Source: Nymphaea colorata (Eukaryota > Streptophyta > Magnoliopsida > Nymphaeales > Nymphaeaceae). From it: a DNA stretch of 64,000 nucleotides. Numbering within the stretch: the stretch's first letter is position 1; the number at the start of each line of letters is the position of its first letter. This document shows positions 51,101 through 63,772 of the stretch, piece after piece. Under the pieces are notes generated by a model. The model was not told the origin of the DNA, did no database searches, and saw only the letters and a list, made by a program, of their open reading frames with translations. A program made the position numbers and the translations under genes. The stretch is taken from positions 8,010,001 to 8,074,000 of the forward strand of contig NC_045150.1 of the NCBI RefSeq assembly GCF_008831285.2. The letters are read 5' to 3'.

Positions 51101-54100
51101 CCTGGTTCATTATTATAAAAGAAAGGTCATCATGGACAACTGTTTTTTTCCATTTTTTATGCGGTTTGGCTGATGGTGAAGTGGACCAACATTGAAAGCT
51201 TTTTCGATAAGGTTTTCCATAATAATGGTGGCATAGGTTTGTGATCTCTGAGGCTGTGAGGGGTAAGGAGTAAAAGGAAGTTTTTTTTTAGTCATTGTAG
51301 TTATTTTTTGAAAAAAAAGGGCATTTTGGAGATTTTACTTTTTTTTACTTTTTATTATCTCCTACAAAAGTTGTTTGACAACAGTAACACAAAGTTATAG
51401 TCGTATGAAAGTACCTCAAAAAATGAAGCAGCAGGTTCATAAAACTCTTGTTATACACTATTTTTTTAATGGCAGATTCATAGTAAAACACTGATGACTT
51501 GTAGAGAATAAATAATATAGGCTACATATAGTGACATGGAATATGATTACACCGAATAGAATCCGGACATTTTTACTTTGCATGCCCATCTTTCACGTAG
51601 TGTTGGTATGTATCTAAGGCTCTGCGGCCAACCTGTGTTTACATGATCATGATCGGAATGTATCATCTGAAAGGTGCACCACTAAAACACCCACCATATA
51701 TAATCTTCGGTTCTTTTGCAAGTCTAGATAAGAGGGGAAGCTGCTCAGCTTAAGGTCAAAACCATTGCCCAAACCTTTGTTGTCTTCTTTTCTGTTCTTT
51801 TGAATGTTGCTCCTGTTGCTCGTCAACTTGTTTGTCAATAGTCTTTCTTTGGTAGTATAAGTATAAGGAGCTGAAGTTTCAGGAAGTCAAAATGGATACT
51901 AACCATCTACCACACCATGTTCCATCTGTTGTACCAAATCTCTCATAAATACTTCCTTTATACATGGTTTTGTGTTTTTCTTATGCTAGAAGCATCTTCT
52001 TAGTGGGATGCAAGTTTCTCCATACCAATTATATAATAGTGGCAAAGGCATATGATTCCTGGTTCATTATCATAAAAGAAAGGCCATCATGGACAACTGC
52101 GTTTTTCCATTTTTATGCGCTTTGGTTGATGGTTAAGTGGACCAACATTAGAAGCTTTTTCAATAAGGTTTTCCATAATAGTAGTGACATAGACTTGTGA
52201 TCTGTGAGGGGTAAGGAATAAAAGGGAGTTTTTTTTTTAGTCATTGTAGCTATTTTTTGAAAAAGAAATGGGTATTTTGAAGAATTTACATTTTTTACTT
52301 TTTATTGTCTTTTACAAAAGTTGTTTGGCAATAGTAAAACAAAGTTACTATTGTATGAAAGTACCTCGAAAAATGAAGCAGGAGATTCATTAAACTCTTG
52401 TTATACTCCATTTTTTTAAATGGCAGATTCAAAGTAAAGCACTGATAACTCGTAGAGAATAAATAATATGTGCTACATATAGTGACATGGAATAGGAGGA
52501 GACATAATAGAATTTGAACATTTTTACTTTGCATGCTCATCTTTCACTGGTGTTGGTCTTTAAGGCTTTTCGGCCAACCTGTTTTTACATGATCATGATC
52601 GGAATGTATCTTTTGAAAAGTGCGCCTCTAAAACACCCACCATATATAATCTCCGGTTCTTTTGTATGTCTAGGTAAGCAGGGGAGCTGCTCGGCTTAAG
52701 GTCAAAACTATTACCCAAACCTTTGTTGTCTTGTTTTATGTGTTTTGGAATGTTGTTTCCGTTACACTTTAGCTTGCATGTCAATAGTCTTTCTTTGGTA
52801 ATATAAATATAAAGAGCTGAAGTTTGAAGAACTCAAAATGGATACTAATCGTCTACCAGCCCATGCTCCATATGTTATACCAAATCCCTCATAAATACTT
52901 CATTTGTACATGGTTTTGTGTTTTTCTTACGCTAGAAGCATCTGCTTAGTGGGACGCAAGGTTCTCCGTACCATTATATAATGGTGGCAAAGGCATATGA
53001 TTCCTGGTTCATTACCATAAAAGAAAGGTCATCATGGACAACTGCCTTTTTCCATTTTTTATGCACTTTAGCTTATGGTTAAGTGGACCAACATTCGAAG
53101 CTTTTTCGATAAGGTTTATGGTGGCATAGGCATGTGATCTGTGAGGCTGTGAAGGGTAAAGAGTAAAAGGGAGTTTTGTTTTTAGTCATTGTAGCAATTT
53201 TTTGAAAAGGAAATGGGCATTTTGGAGATTTTATACTTTTTACTTTTTATTGTCTTCTACAAAAGTTGTTTGGCAATAGTAACACAAAGTTACTGTCGTA
53301 TGAAAGTACCTCAAATAATGAAACAGCAGATTCATAAAACTCTTGTTATAGTCCATTTTTTTTAATGGTAGATTCATATTTAAGCATTGATGACTCGTAG
53401 AGAATAAATAATATAGGCTACATACAGTGTCATGGAATATGAGTACACAGAATATAATCCAGACATTTTTACTTTGCATGCCCATCTTTCACGTGGTGTT
53501 GGTCTCTAAGGATTTGCGGCCATCCTGTGTTTACATGATCATGATCGGAATGTATCATCTGAAAGGTGCGCCACTAAAACACCCACCATATATAATCTCC
53601 AGTTCTTTTGTATGTCTAGGTAAGCGGAGGAGCTGATCGGCCTAAGGTCAAAACCATTACCCAAACCTTTGTTGTCTTAGTACAGAGCTTGTTTTTTGTG
53701 CTTCGAAATGTTGCTCCTGTTGCAGTTCAACTTGTCTGTCAATAGTCTTTTTTTGATAGTATAAGTTAAGGAGCTGAAGTTTCGGGAAGTCAAAAAGAAT
53801 ATTAATCGCCTACTAGCTCATGCTCCATCTGTTGTACCAAATCCCTCATAAATACTTCCTTTGTACATGGTTTTGTGTTTTTCTTATGCTAGAAGCATCT
53901 TCTTAGTGGGACGCAAGGTTCTCCGTACCAATTATATAATGGTGGCAAAGACATATGATTCCTCGTTCATTATCATAAAAGAAAGGCCATCATGGGCAAC
54001 TGCGTTTTTCCATTTTTTTTATGCGCTTTGGCTGATGGTTAAGTGGACTAACATTAGAAGCTTTTTCAATAAGGTTTTCCATAATAATGGTGGCATAGGC

Positions 54101-54355
54101 TTGTGATCTCTTAGGCTCTGAGGGGTACGAAAGAGCATGTAGTTTTTTTTAGTCATTGTAGCTATTCTTTGAAAAAAAAAAATGAGCATTTTGGAGATTT
54201 TACCTTTTTTACTTTTTATTGTCGCTTACAAAAGTTGTTTAGCAGTTGTAATACAAAGTTACACTTCCTCAAAAAATGAAGCAGCAAATTCATAAAATTC
54301 TTGTTATAGCATTTCATGCATCTACTCCATTTTTTTTTTTAATGGCAAATTCATG
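48107..54355 (+). repeat. Tandem array, about 0.94-kb unit, six copies
   Basis: A landmark g(a/t)catggaata recurs at 48146, 49654, 50588, 51533, 52484 and 53429. After removing hAT-like element 2, the spacings are about 921, 934, 945, 951 and 945 bp. Each unit carries the same succession of motifs, such as the ATGATCATGAT segment, CACCATATATAATCT, GTGGGACGCAA and GGTGGCAAAG. Units 1-2 and 5-6 share private variants, showing a four-unit higher-order period. Block A contains a single unit (from about 32826). No convincing coding content was found; recurring short frames are broken by T-run length changes between units. Confidence 0.88.
48836..49414. mobile_element. Non-autonomous hAT-like element 2 (579 bp)
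   Basis: Inverted ends TTGGCCTGGGC and GCCCAGGCCTA are flanked by the 8-bp duplication ATTGTAGC (48828-48835 and 49415-49422). Subterminal GGCCCGG motifs match element 1 at 33463-34499. The homologous position in the other array units (for example near 53.19 kb) is uninterrupted. The serine/proline-rich frames inside it come from a CTTCTTCCTC-type tract and are not credible genes. Confidence 0.85.
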
Positions 54356-54889
54356 AGACAATAATAGTATAAAGGGATTTTCTTTTTGACAATCCACGGG
54401 CATTCTGTTCATTTTGTATGAAATGCACAAAAAATGTGCATGGACATAAAGTATTTTTCACAATTTACCAAAACTACATCCAATAGATCCAATTGGTTAT
54501 GCACCATGCACAAGCTCATGTGCATGACTCATACCCTTAAGAATGGGTTAGAGGCAGCCCAGGGGATGTGCATGATACACCTGGATACACATAACCACCT
54601 ATCACTATCAGGTAAGAGAGCTATCGTTGTTTAGGACTAGGACCAAAACACCCACTACTCCAGCGTTTGACGCATAAAGCTTCCAAGTGGCCTAGACTAC
54701 CAGATGAAAAACATCTCTCAGAAAGAGTCGGGGAGAGATGAGATCTCCCTGCTTAACGCCCCCACAAACCAACGTGTAGGAGCGAAGCAAGAAAACTCTC
54801 GCTGAGGAGCACTAAGTTTAAAACTTTAAATTTTTTAAGAGACATTAATATGTAAATGTGAAAAGTTGTTCAGAAATATCCAATATAAA
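54356..54889. other. Gene-free stretch after the array
   Basis: No gene or repeat family was recognised. Confidence 0.4.
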
Positions 54890-55700
54890 AATAAAAAAAA
54901 ATTGGAGCTCCTATGGGTAATTATCCACAGTAACCCGCACCTGCCTCCACCCTTGCCATTGTGGTTGTTTACCATTACTACAAATGAGGCAGATGAGGGA
55001 CGACATAATCCTTTTCAACCCCGAGTCCCGTTGAAACCAAAGTAGCAAAAGGGCATTCCTAAAAAAAATCCAGTTTAATTTATCACAGGACTTTAGAATA
55101 TCCATCAGAAACTGCCGCAAAAAAAGTTAAGTCCAGGTGCACTATCTTCTATCTTCTGCAGGGTCAAAGACGGCCTTTCTGACTTCCTCCCTCGAGATCG
55201 TCCTTAACAGAGGAAGGAATTCTGTTCCTGTGTGACCTTGGGCCATCCATTAGATCTCCAAAAGAGCTCCTAAACACTACGATGTCCCCGAAAGATCAAG
55301 AAAGAACTCGTTGCAGAGATGTCTAATATCTTCAAAATCACTAAAAGGAACACCATCTCTTTCCCAGAGTTGGATGGTATTCTTTGCCCTCCTTCCGTGA
55401 ACTATGGCCATATGGTATGCAGAAGTATGGTCGCCTTCAGTCATCTATCCGACACGGGCTTTAGTACGCCACATTTACTCCTCTTCCTCTAACGAAAGCC
55501 TCAACCCCTCTCCAAGCACCTGGCCTTAATCAACTTTGAGTTGGTTCTAGCCAACTTCCTCTCTGATGCTTTAGTTTCTCGTGAAGACGTTATCAAGAGA
55601 AGTTCTGTTCCACCGAGAAAGTCTGCCTCTAACATGCTCCAGCTTGTTGATAACTTAATCATTGGGCAGCCACGGGTCGACACTCGCCAAGCTTCCTTTA
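54890..55700 (-). mobile_element. Decayed LINE (L1-type) fragment
   Basis: On the minus strand several frames separated by stops resemble the linker and N-terminal reverse-transcriptase region of plant L1-type LINEs. These are a TEGDHTSAYH segment like the usual EGDRNTKFFH motif near 55.44 kb, then GRRAKNTI, then an FF..L..R stretch toward 54.95 kb. Multiple stops and shifts show it is long dead. Its ends and target duplications were not found. Confidence 0.55.
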
Positions 55701-58700
55701 CCAGTTGACGGCATCCTTCACTAGCACCCTAATTTTGGTTAATTCTTTTTCGACTAGAATGAATGAGAACTTAAAAGTTGTTGAATAAGGTTTGGATGAG
55801 TTATTGAAGGGCCATTTGGCAGCAGAGGAGGCCCTTTGTGAGTGTTCGCAGTTCATCAGATACTAAAATTATTATTTTATGAATTTATTCTAATCTTTAA
55901 TGAAGCCAACGAAACTTCCCTTAAATGTCCAACGGAAGTGAGGGCAAATTATTGTTGCACTCACAAATGCCCCGATTGAAAATTTTGATGCGTGTCTACT
56001 TTCCTTTTCGTAATTACCGGTTCGGGGGGAAGGGACTCGATTCACCAATAGGAACGTTCAATTGTTCTCACTGCATTTTACCAGGATGCGCTATTGTTTA
56101 TTTATTTTGAAATATAAATCAACAAAATCAACATCTTGAACGAACCATAACGCCTCTCTTAAGATAGTGTTTTTCCTTCATTTTTCTCGCACTAAATGTA
56201 GAAGTATGATAGGACATGAATAAATAGATAGATATATAAGATAAGTAATTAATTTAATGTAGGCAATGAACGTCCAGTGATATGATGTGTGAAAAGTGCA
56301 AAACAAATTTTTGAGTAACATATAGAGAAATGTAATAGGAGCGGACTCGACTAAGATGCTAAATCTCTCAAAGACTTAGTGTGTAACCAATATTCTCAAT
56401 ATAACAATAGAAAGTAAACAAAGAGGAAAAAGCTTTTGCAATAGTTTGTGTAGCAAAGAATGACTTTTTAAAAGACTTATTAAGAAGAGGAAAGGGAGTT
56501 GACTCAATTAAGATGTTGAATATCCATGCATTAATACATTTAGAAAGCAAATTAAAGATGTAGAGCAATTTAAAAGAAATGTATCAGTCGTCAAGTTAAA
56601 GCCTAAGCAAATGGCCATTGATGAGTGTAGATAGATCTTTGCGAGTGGTGGACCCTTGTGTGGGCAATTTGGGCTCCCGTGGGATTTCAACTCAGACTTT
56701 AGGGCTTGGTTCCAGCCACTTGGTTGGCCCCATTGAACCAGGCTCAGTACCGTAGAGTTTAAGTCTGAGAATCTGCCTCTTCATTCGATTCGACGAAAGA
56801 TCACACTTTCGGCCCTCGATGCCAGAAGTTGTTGATACTTCCTCAGAACATCATCTACTCGTCGAACCATTGGTTCACCCATCGCCCTACCACTACAGAG
56901 CTGCAACATTTGCTAATGAAGTCTTCGATGTCTTCCTCTAATGGTACCATAGGTCCACAAGCTGCTTGCAACATTCTCTCTCTCTCTCTCTCTCTCTCAA
57001 CAAGTGATAGGTAGCGCAACCAATTGGGTTGGATGGCATGTTATAGCCATGTTCTTAGTTCACAAGATCTTGAAGGGTGCTATCTCGATGGTATTGAGGA
57101 ATGTTGAACTTAGGATTATGGGTGCCGTTATAGAGGCTAAGTGAACCTATTATTGTCCCTCACTTTTTCTACATCTCCTCTCCTTCTCTCTTGCATATTG
57201 AGGCAATTTAACTTGCCCTTTTTTATTCCCTCTTTCTAGTATCATTGGCAAGATACTCTCCAAATAGGTCAAAGCCCCTCAACCTTCCCCCTACCTCCAA
57301 AGTTTAGAGTTGCTTCAGGACCTAGGTGGGGAGCAATACACCCATCAACTAAAGCGTAGCACATTCATAGTTCACAATATAGAGGAGTAGCGCCCACAAG
57401 ACTCAAGCTGACGACCAGACTTTCATGTTTCGAGTCTCCTTGGTTGTAGGTAATCGTTAATAATCTTTGATAAAATGTGAAATTCTGAAAATGTCATTTG
57501 TTCTTTACAAGTTTACCTTCCAAGATTTTAACCAACTCAATCTTCTTTTAAGTTATTCTTTGAATATGTGTTATTGGAAAGCACAAGAAAAACAAGAGAA
57601 TATGCATGCGTGTACCTGTTGTGTGAAAAGTAATTAATATATATTCCTTTTGTGTGGTAGGCTCCATCAAGTCTAGCTATTACTCTTAGTGCTCCAATGG
57701 TGCAGTAGCTTGCCTGATAATAAAATTCTAATAACCAGCCAAATGGCCTTGAGTTTTCAAACCCTTTCATTACAACAAAGAACCATGCCTCCTCTTGAAT
57801 GAACCCGTATCCCTTATGATTGGATAAGCATACCCTTCCACTGTACGCATGTTGCTTTTTAAGTGCAATGATACCTGCCTTACATAATGCAATATGTGAC
57901 CTACATTATATATTTTTCCTCCAAACATATAGGAAGTTAAGCCATTTTGGATCATTTTCCTCCAAACATATAGAAAGTCTTGAGCTGGTTTGAACTTGGG
58001 TAGACTACAATACACCCACCAATTATAAAGTTGTACATGCTACCATATGCAGTTCATAAAAATAGCATCCACATGAATCCAACTGATAATCTACTGTTGG
58101 CATACCCACCAACTACGAGGCACCAACTCGTCACAGTTGAACCTGACTAAACATTGGTTATGATTCATCTTTGCCTTCATCCTCTTGCTTGCGATGATGT
58201 CCTAACCATGTTGGTTTTCAGGATTTCCAGAACCCTAAGGCCTTCTTTTCTTGTTAACCGTGACAAGGTTTCTTAACAAGCAAATGTAAGGCATTTATCA
58301 TTCTCGCGTTAATTTTGTGAAAACAAATTAGACCACATTTTGATTCCGCTTAAAAGGGTGAATTGCCACCACGAACTTCAAACACCATATGTACAATGAA
58401 CCATTTTTGAAATGCTATGATCTCAATTCTAACTTTGTGAATCCTTGAATTTTAGGTGGCACCTATCTTTTGATAATGAAAAGGGCTATCCGCCAACAAC
58501 TTTCGAAGTAAATATTAAACAGAAGCGTGTTTCCTGTCAACAATGCATTCACCGGAAGAGAAACCAGCAACCATGGAAAAAAAATACTCTTACAGATTAA
58601 AAGAAAATATTGGTGCCGTGAGAATGCCTATTTTTACATATTCCCGTTTAGCGGCGGGAGGTTGCCCGTTGACTGTTCTACTTCCATGTTACAGCATGCG

Positions 58701-58892
58701 TCAGGTACCCCGTACCAGAGAACAAAAATTTGCTTTCACTTAACACAAATTACTACGTGATCATGAGAAATTTTAAAAGGAAGGAAAGTATCAGCTTCAT
58801 CTTCCACCGGAGGCTGGCATGATTTAAAATCTTGAATCACAACGTCAGACTGATGGTTATATGCCAAGCAGGCCAAACTCACATAGGATGAT
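55701..58892. other. Intergenic stretch without recognised gene
   Basis: Contains a (CT)n run at 56974-56998 and a short repeated GGAAAAATATA/TTTCCTCC segment near 57.9 kb. A minus-strand frame open for about 123 codons (57537-57905) includes a protein-like segment, KGYGFIQEEAWFFVV, but I do not recognise a family and it begins after a stop with no clear splice context. The 3' UTR of the SF3a60 gene occupies the right edge. Confidence 0.4.
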
Positions 58893-61800
58893 TTAGATTA
58901 GGCCTTGACGCTGAAGATCTGTGTATGTTTTCTTGTTATAGATGTTTCCTTCTTTGTCTTCGTACTCTTCCTCAAGATCTGGCCTCCATTGGTTCAGGCC
59001 CTGCCGCTCCTTTATCCTCTCCCATAAAATCTTTGCTTCCTGCGTTGAAAAGTCAAACCAGCTTTATTTTTCACTGAAGCGCATCAGCATGTATCTGAAA
59101 AATGCACACCTATGCAGAGCAATAAAACATTATGTAACCAAACTTGTGCGCTTAATGATAGCCCGAGCCTTTTCTGAATTGATTACAAACGTAATGGGGC
59201 ATAGATATTTGAGGGAACTGATTGTCGTTTGAAGTTCCCAAATGGCTTGTTTGGAAAGGTACGCGATATTATCAAATTAAATAAGCTATCTTCTAATGCC
59301 CTTTTGAAATCACAAGACAGGATGCATAACAAAAACCTTTCCAAATTGGGATTAAGAAAAAAAAAAGAGCACAAATCATGCCCATAAGAAACACATTTTT
59401 CCACTTATGGGAAAAAACAAAATGAATGAAAATAAGATCATACATAGCAACGGGGAAAAAGAATTGGAAATGGACAAGTACAGTTCATACTTGCACTAAC
59501 CAAGAAACCAGATAATAAAGCACATAGGACCAACTAGTCTACAATATGCACGGCAGATAAAGACCCAGAATGACCATTCCACAAATGAAGTCTGAAGACA
59601 GGCCAGGGTCCATTGTCCATTTTAGTAGATCATAAGTTCTGTAATGTCATGAAACTCGTTATCTGTTGGTTCCACCTGAGTTGCTTCTAATATGGACCAA
59701 GATATAATAAAGAATTGAAGAAAGTGAATGACAAACACAAGTCGGATGCCCATTACTACATAAATGATTGGGATCAAGATAACAGAAAAAAAATTACCAC
59801 GGCATAAATAACAAATTAAAAGTCAGTATCTTTAACCTAACGTGCAGAAATTACCAGTCCATCGAGATGGCACATTACCCAGTCACTAAGCAGTTAGGTA
59901 ACCCACTAGTTCAAGGACTGGTCCATTATGGGTCTGAATCCAGCGACCCGATGACAGAGTAAGCAATTCAAGATGTTTTGTATGAGCTGCCAACATGAAA
60001 CTGTGGTAAACTGACTAGCATAGGCACATCACATAATGTGGCTTTAACTTCCAAAATTATAGCCAAGGTAGGAAGATAAAAGTTATGTCTCAAGATATCT
60101 TCTGAAATAGCTTATTTTCTGAAACAGCTCACAGTTTTCCAAAATTTGGCCATGCCGTCACACAATAAGTACCTTTTCAGAAAAGGGACTAACAAACGTA
60201 CCTTAATAGATGTAATCTCGTTGAAGTTCTTAGTGTTTGGGATACCTAGGCAATTCATCCCATGTTGATGACGAGGCTCCTTAAAGTGTCGTTCAAAAGC
60301 CCTTCGTCCCCAGTAACTATGGTTCCCACATATCTCACATTTGAATTCCTGAAGGACAGGTAAAAATCAGTGATTCATGCATGGGAGCAATCCATAAATG
60401 AAGTACACCAAATCTACGTCATTTTACCTGGCCAAGGCCATGCAGCTTGTAAAGCCAGTAGGGAATAGGTTTGCCATCCCAACCCATGGGTAGTTTCAGA
60501 GGATTATAAATCTGTTGTTCTTCTTCATCGCTTTCACTCTCAGCCTGGACCTCCTCCTGAACAAGAAAATCATGCAAAACAAAACACCAATCTGGTAAAT
60601 CACCAAAAAAAAAACAGGCAAACCACATAAAGGTTGATTCTAGAAAAGACAAGACACAAGCAAATTCCGAAAGAGAAAAAATTATAAGAAAATGTGGGGA
60701 AAGAAAAAGACCTTACCTGAATAAATCCCTAAAATAGTTGAATTACTTAATTATGCTATTTAAATATCTAAAGGATGCTCACCTCTTCTCTCTCTGCCTC
60801 CATTTCTTCATAAGTCAGTGCTTGCTTCTTTTCAATATTTTCCTTTGTCCGTATGATTGTCTGAAGCATATTCAAAGAAAAGCTTGTCAACGAGGAAAAA
60901 TTCATAGTTGAGTCTCACAACATAAACTTTTTTAAAAAAAGGAACTTCACAAAAGACAATTGATAAAGAAGGAAATTAACCTCTTTTAACAATTCACAAA
61001 GCTTTTGCATCTTAGCCTCCATGAGTGCAACCTCTTTTGCAGCAGTAGTTTTCTGGGAGGGAGCAGCTGTACTATTTTGTACTAAAGATTGTGAGCCTTT
61101 GGCAAAATGTTTTCTGTCAAGTTTCTCAAGTGGTGAATTCTGAAACACAGATGAATAAACGCAAAAAAATCAATTTAATCCACAATTTTGTGTAATGAGG
61201 CAGAAGCTGAAAATAAATACACTTAGAAATTCAAATATTCTGCCTACTCCAACAACCATTCACATGAATGCAACTTCATCAGATTTGTAGTCACAGACAA
61301 ACAAGAAGTCTACACATAGTTCACCCAACAGATCCCTTCTCAGTATTGGGACATTCTTGCAGATGTACATTCTTGATAGATAAAACAAATAAATAAATAT
61401 ACAAAGGTCTCTATTGGCCCTGAGAAACAACAGGAAAGCACTATAACAGACATTTCTTAAAAAATTAATGACATTCTTAAGACATCTCCATATGGTAGCA
61501 GTGTCTCAACATTAACTACGAAAACATAGAGGAGACAATGCAAGATTTTTCAAATGACAAAAAAGTGTACCAAAAACACCGTTTAGGAATTGCTCTGAAT
61601 ATTTTTACAGAGAAGTTTCAGAAGAAGCAGCAGTCACAATAATTGTGATTACCTAAATATATCCAAACCATTGCAATTCTACCAACAAACTTATTTGTCC
61701 AACCGCTAAAAATACCAGCATTTTCCATGACCTATTGTAAACAAGCAATGAGACTTTCCTGAACATGATCTGTCAAGGTGTCTTTAAGTCCTTCACTTAC

Positions 61801-62028
61801 AAAACAATTCTAGAACCTTCTATGTACGGATGAATTGCCAAATGCAGGCTTTAGAGTTCTATGTGAAAAAAGTAGCAATTTTTTTTCTTCCAAATAATCA
61901 CAGACCAACTACTAGTTTCATGAAAAACTACCAGACAAAAAGAAGTTTGTGATCACCTTTGTGAGGAAAAGCCTTTCTGCTCGCTGCTGAACTGTACCCC
62001 CAGTTTTTAACCCGAGAGCTGCTAATGC
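58893..62028 (-). CDS. SF3A3: Splicing factor SF3a60 subunit, C-terminal half (SF3A3/ATROPOS type), partial
   Basis: Minus-strand exons 61957-62028, 60981-61139, 60783-60860, 60428-60556, 60202-60348 and 58893-59039 (stop TAA at 58893-58895) encode the last 243 residues. All introns are phase 0 and each exon is an exact multiple of three. The family motifs are clear: ALGLKTGG, an internal acidic linker ([10 protein letters not shown]), [20 protein letters not shown], a matrin-type C2H2 zinc finger (CEIC...H...H) in the fifth exon, and the C-terminal NIYNKKTY...LQRQGLI. SF3a60 (yeast Prp9) is part of the SF3a complex of the U2 snRNP and acts in branch-site recognition in the nucleus. The full protein is about 500 aa in plants, so the N-terminal half lies beyond the right edge of the window. 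Confidence 0.93.
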
Positions 62029-62157
62029 CTGAATATTTTAATCAAACAACCAGTTAAAAGAAATGAGTAAGAAATAAATGCAAGTCATGCAAACATGCAA
62101 GCTGAAACAAGTATAGGCCCTCTGGGCAGCGCACTAGCCATATGGTTGTATGACCGT

Positions 62158-62291
62158 GGGTGGACAACAAGATCTTGACCCTGGTGTGCTACACCATACA
62201 ACAAATGTATATGAGCACCATACAACAAATGGGTGGACAACAAGATCTGGACCCTGGTGTGCTACACCATACAACAAATGTATATGAGCAC
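62158..62291. repeat. 73-bp tandem duplication
   Basis: The unit starting gggtggacaacaagatct at 62158 recurs at 62231 with one or two differences. Confidence 0.85.
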
Positions 62292-62699
62292 TTTTCGCTA
62301 AACAGGATGCCCTTTATACACATGAAAAACCATCATACCAAGTTAAACGTCAAGGCAAAATCACCATTATGATCCCATGCATGTCATGGCAGGATTTCCA
62401 CTAGAAAGACAACATGGCCAACCAAACGCGGAAAAATTTCACAGAACATAAATTTACTAAAGATTCAGAACACATCTAGATTCAGGAAGAAAAGCATTTG
62501 CTGTGCACTAGAGAGGCATGGGAAAACTTTTTCCAACGATATTTGCAACGGAAATATGAAAAGGGTCCCAGAGCAGTTTCTGCTTTTTATAAAGAATCAT
62601 GCATATTTCAAATGGGAGAAAGATACAGAAACTGAAAAAACACTACAAATGGGATCGTGTCCAAGAAATTAGAACTGGATTGAAGTCATTGGAAGAGGG

Positions 62700-62702
<3 letters not shown>

Positions 62703-62733
<31 letters not shown>
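62703..62733. repeat. (GA)n microsatellite
   Basis: Fifteen or so GA units within the SF3a60 intron. Confidence 0.95.
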
Positions 62734-62740
<7 letters not shown>

Positions 62741-63772
62741 TTGTGCACTCAAATTTTGGAGAAAACAAGATGTTTCCTCTGTTGTGTGACGGCACCTACT
62801 AAAGAACCAGCCTTTGGCAATCCACTGTGGCATAAAGTAAATTGTACTATACGAGGGAAATGCTAATTCACATGGGTGCAGATACAAGTGTGGGTATGGG
62901 TTCAGACATGGCAAATTTAGAATGGGTCCGGGGTAAAGACAGGGTTTTATATATATACTATATATATCAATGTCATGTATAATATACAAATATTCAAGAT
63001 TAAAGCACGAACATCAAACATTAAAACTTATGTTCAATCATCTGAGCGTCATGAAGAAAATTACTTATTTGAAATATTCATAAAAACATTAGCCAGTAGC
63101 ACAAGTATTGCCTGTGAAATCAAGTGAAATTTTCAATGTGGGTAAAATTTAGGAATGCTTTAGTAATTTTTAAGAAATAAAAAGGAAAATGAAGTGAATA
63201 CTTTTGGAGAGAATAATTATTTGTAAATTTGGCAAACTTTGAGCATGTTTTAGTAATTGTTTCATTTTATAAGATGTTGTGAGTTGAAGAAATACAGGGA
63301 GAAATGAAATAAACGCCACCTGGAAACCCTCATTCACTTGCCTAATATATCTCATGCCAAAAGATGTGTAGCATGACTGCTGGGCAGGTTGGCGTGTTCT
63401 GGGCACATCTCCCATTTGGGGTGCAGTGCTGTTGGAGGCTAAGTCGACGGGTTTTGTTGCCCCCTCTCCAATCACCCACACCCCCCACCCCCCTTTCTTG
63501 TCTTTCTGTCTCTCTCCCTCACTGTGAGGTAATATTTTCCTTTCATGCCATCAGTCGGAACCTGTCATCCAAAATGATGCTGCGCATAGCACTCTTAATA
63601 TTTTTTTACCACGTCTGACCTAGACCAATTCAAAGGGTACCCAGTTGCCCAGGAGTAACTGTGCCAAGGAACAGCCATACAGTCACGTGTATGCCAGGGT
63701 AACTCTTATACCTGTGTTGTATATAAGAAATGAGAAATTTGAAACTACGATCTGTCTAGGTAGAAAGTGACT

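Noticed and set aside
49465-53485. Similar 81-codon minus-strand frames in array units (49465-49710, 52295-52540, 53240-53485)
   Set aside because: Other units of the same array break the frame by changes in T-run length, and the two closest copies are recent duplicates of each other. Recurrence reflects the DNA repeat, not coding selection.
51964-54106. Recurring plus-strand frames of about 80 codons in array units
   Set aside because: Present in only some units and disrupted by indels in the rest; no known family.
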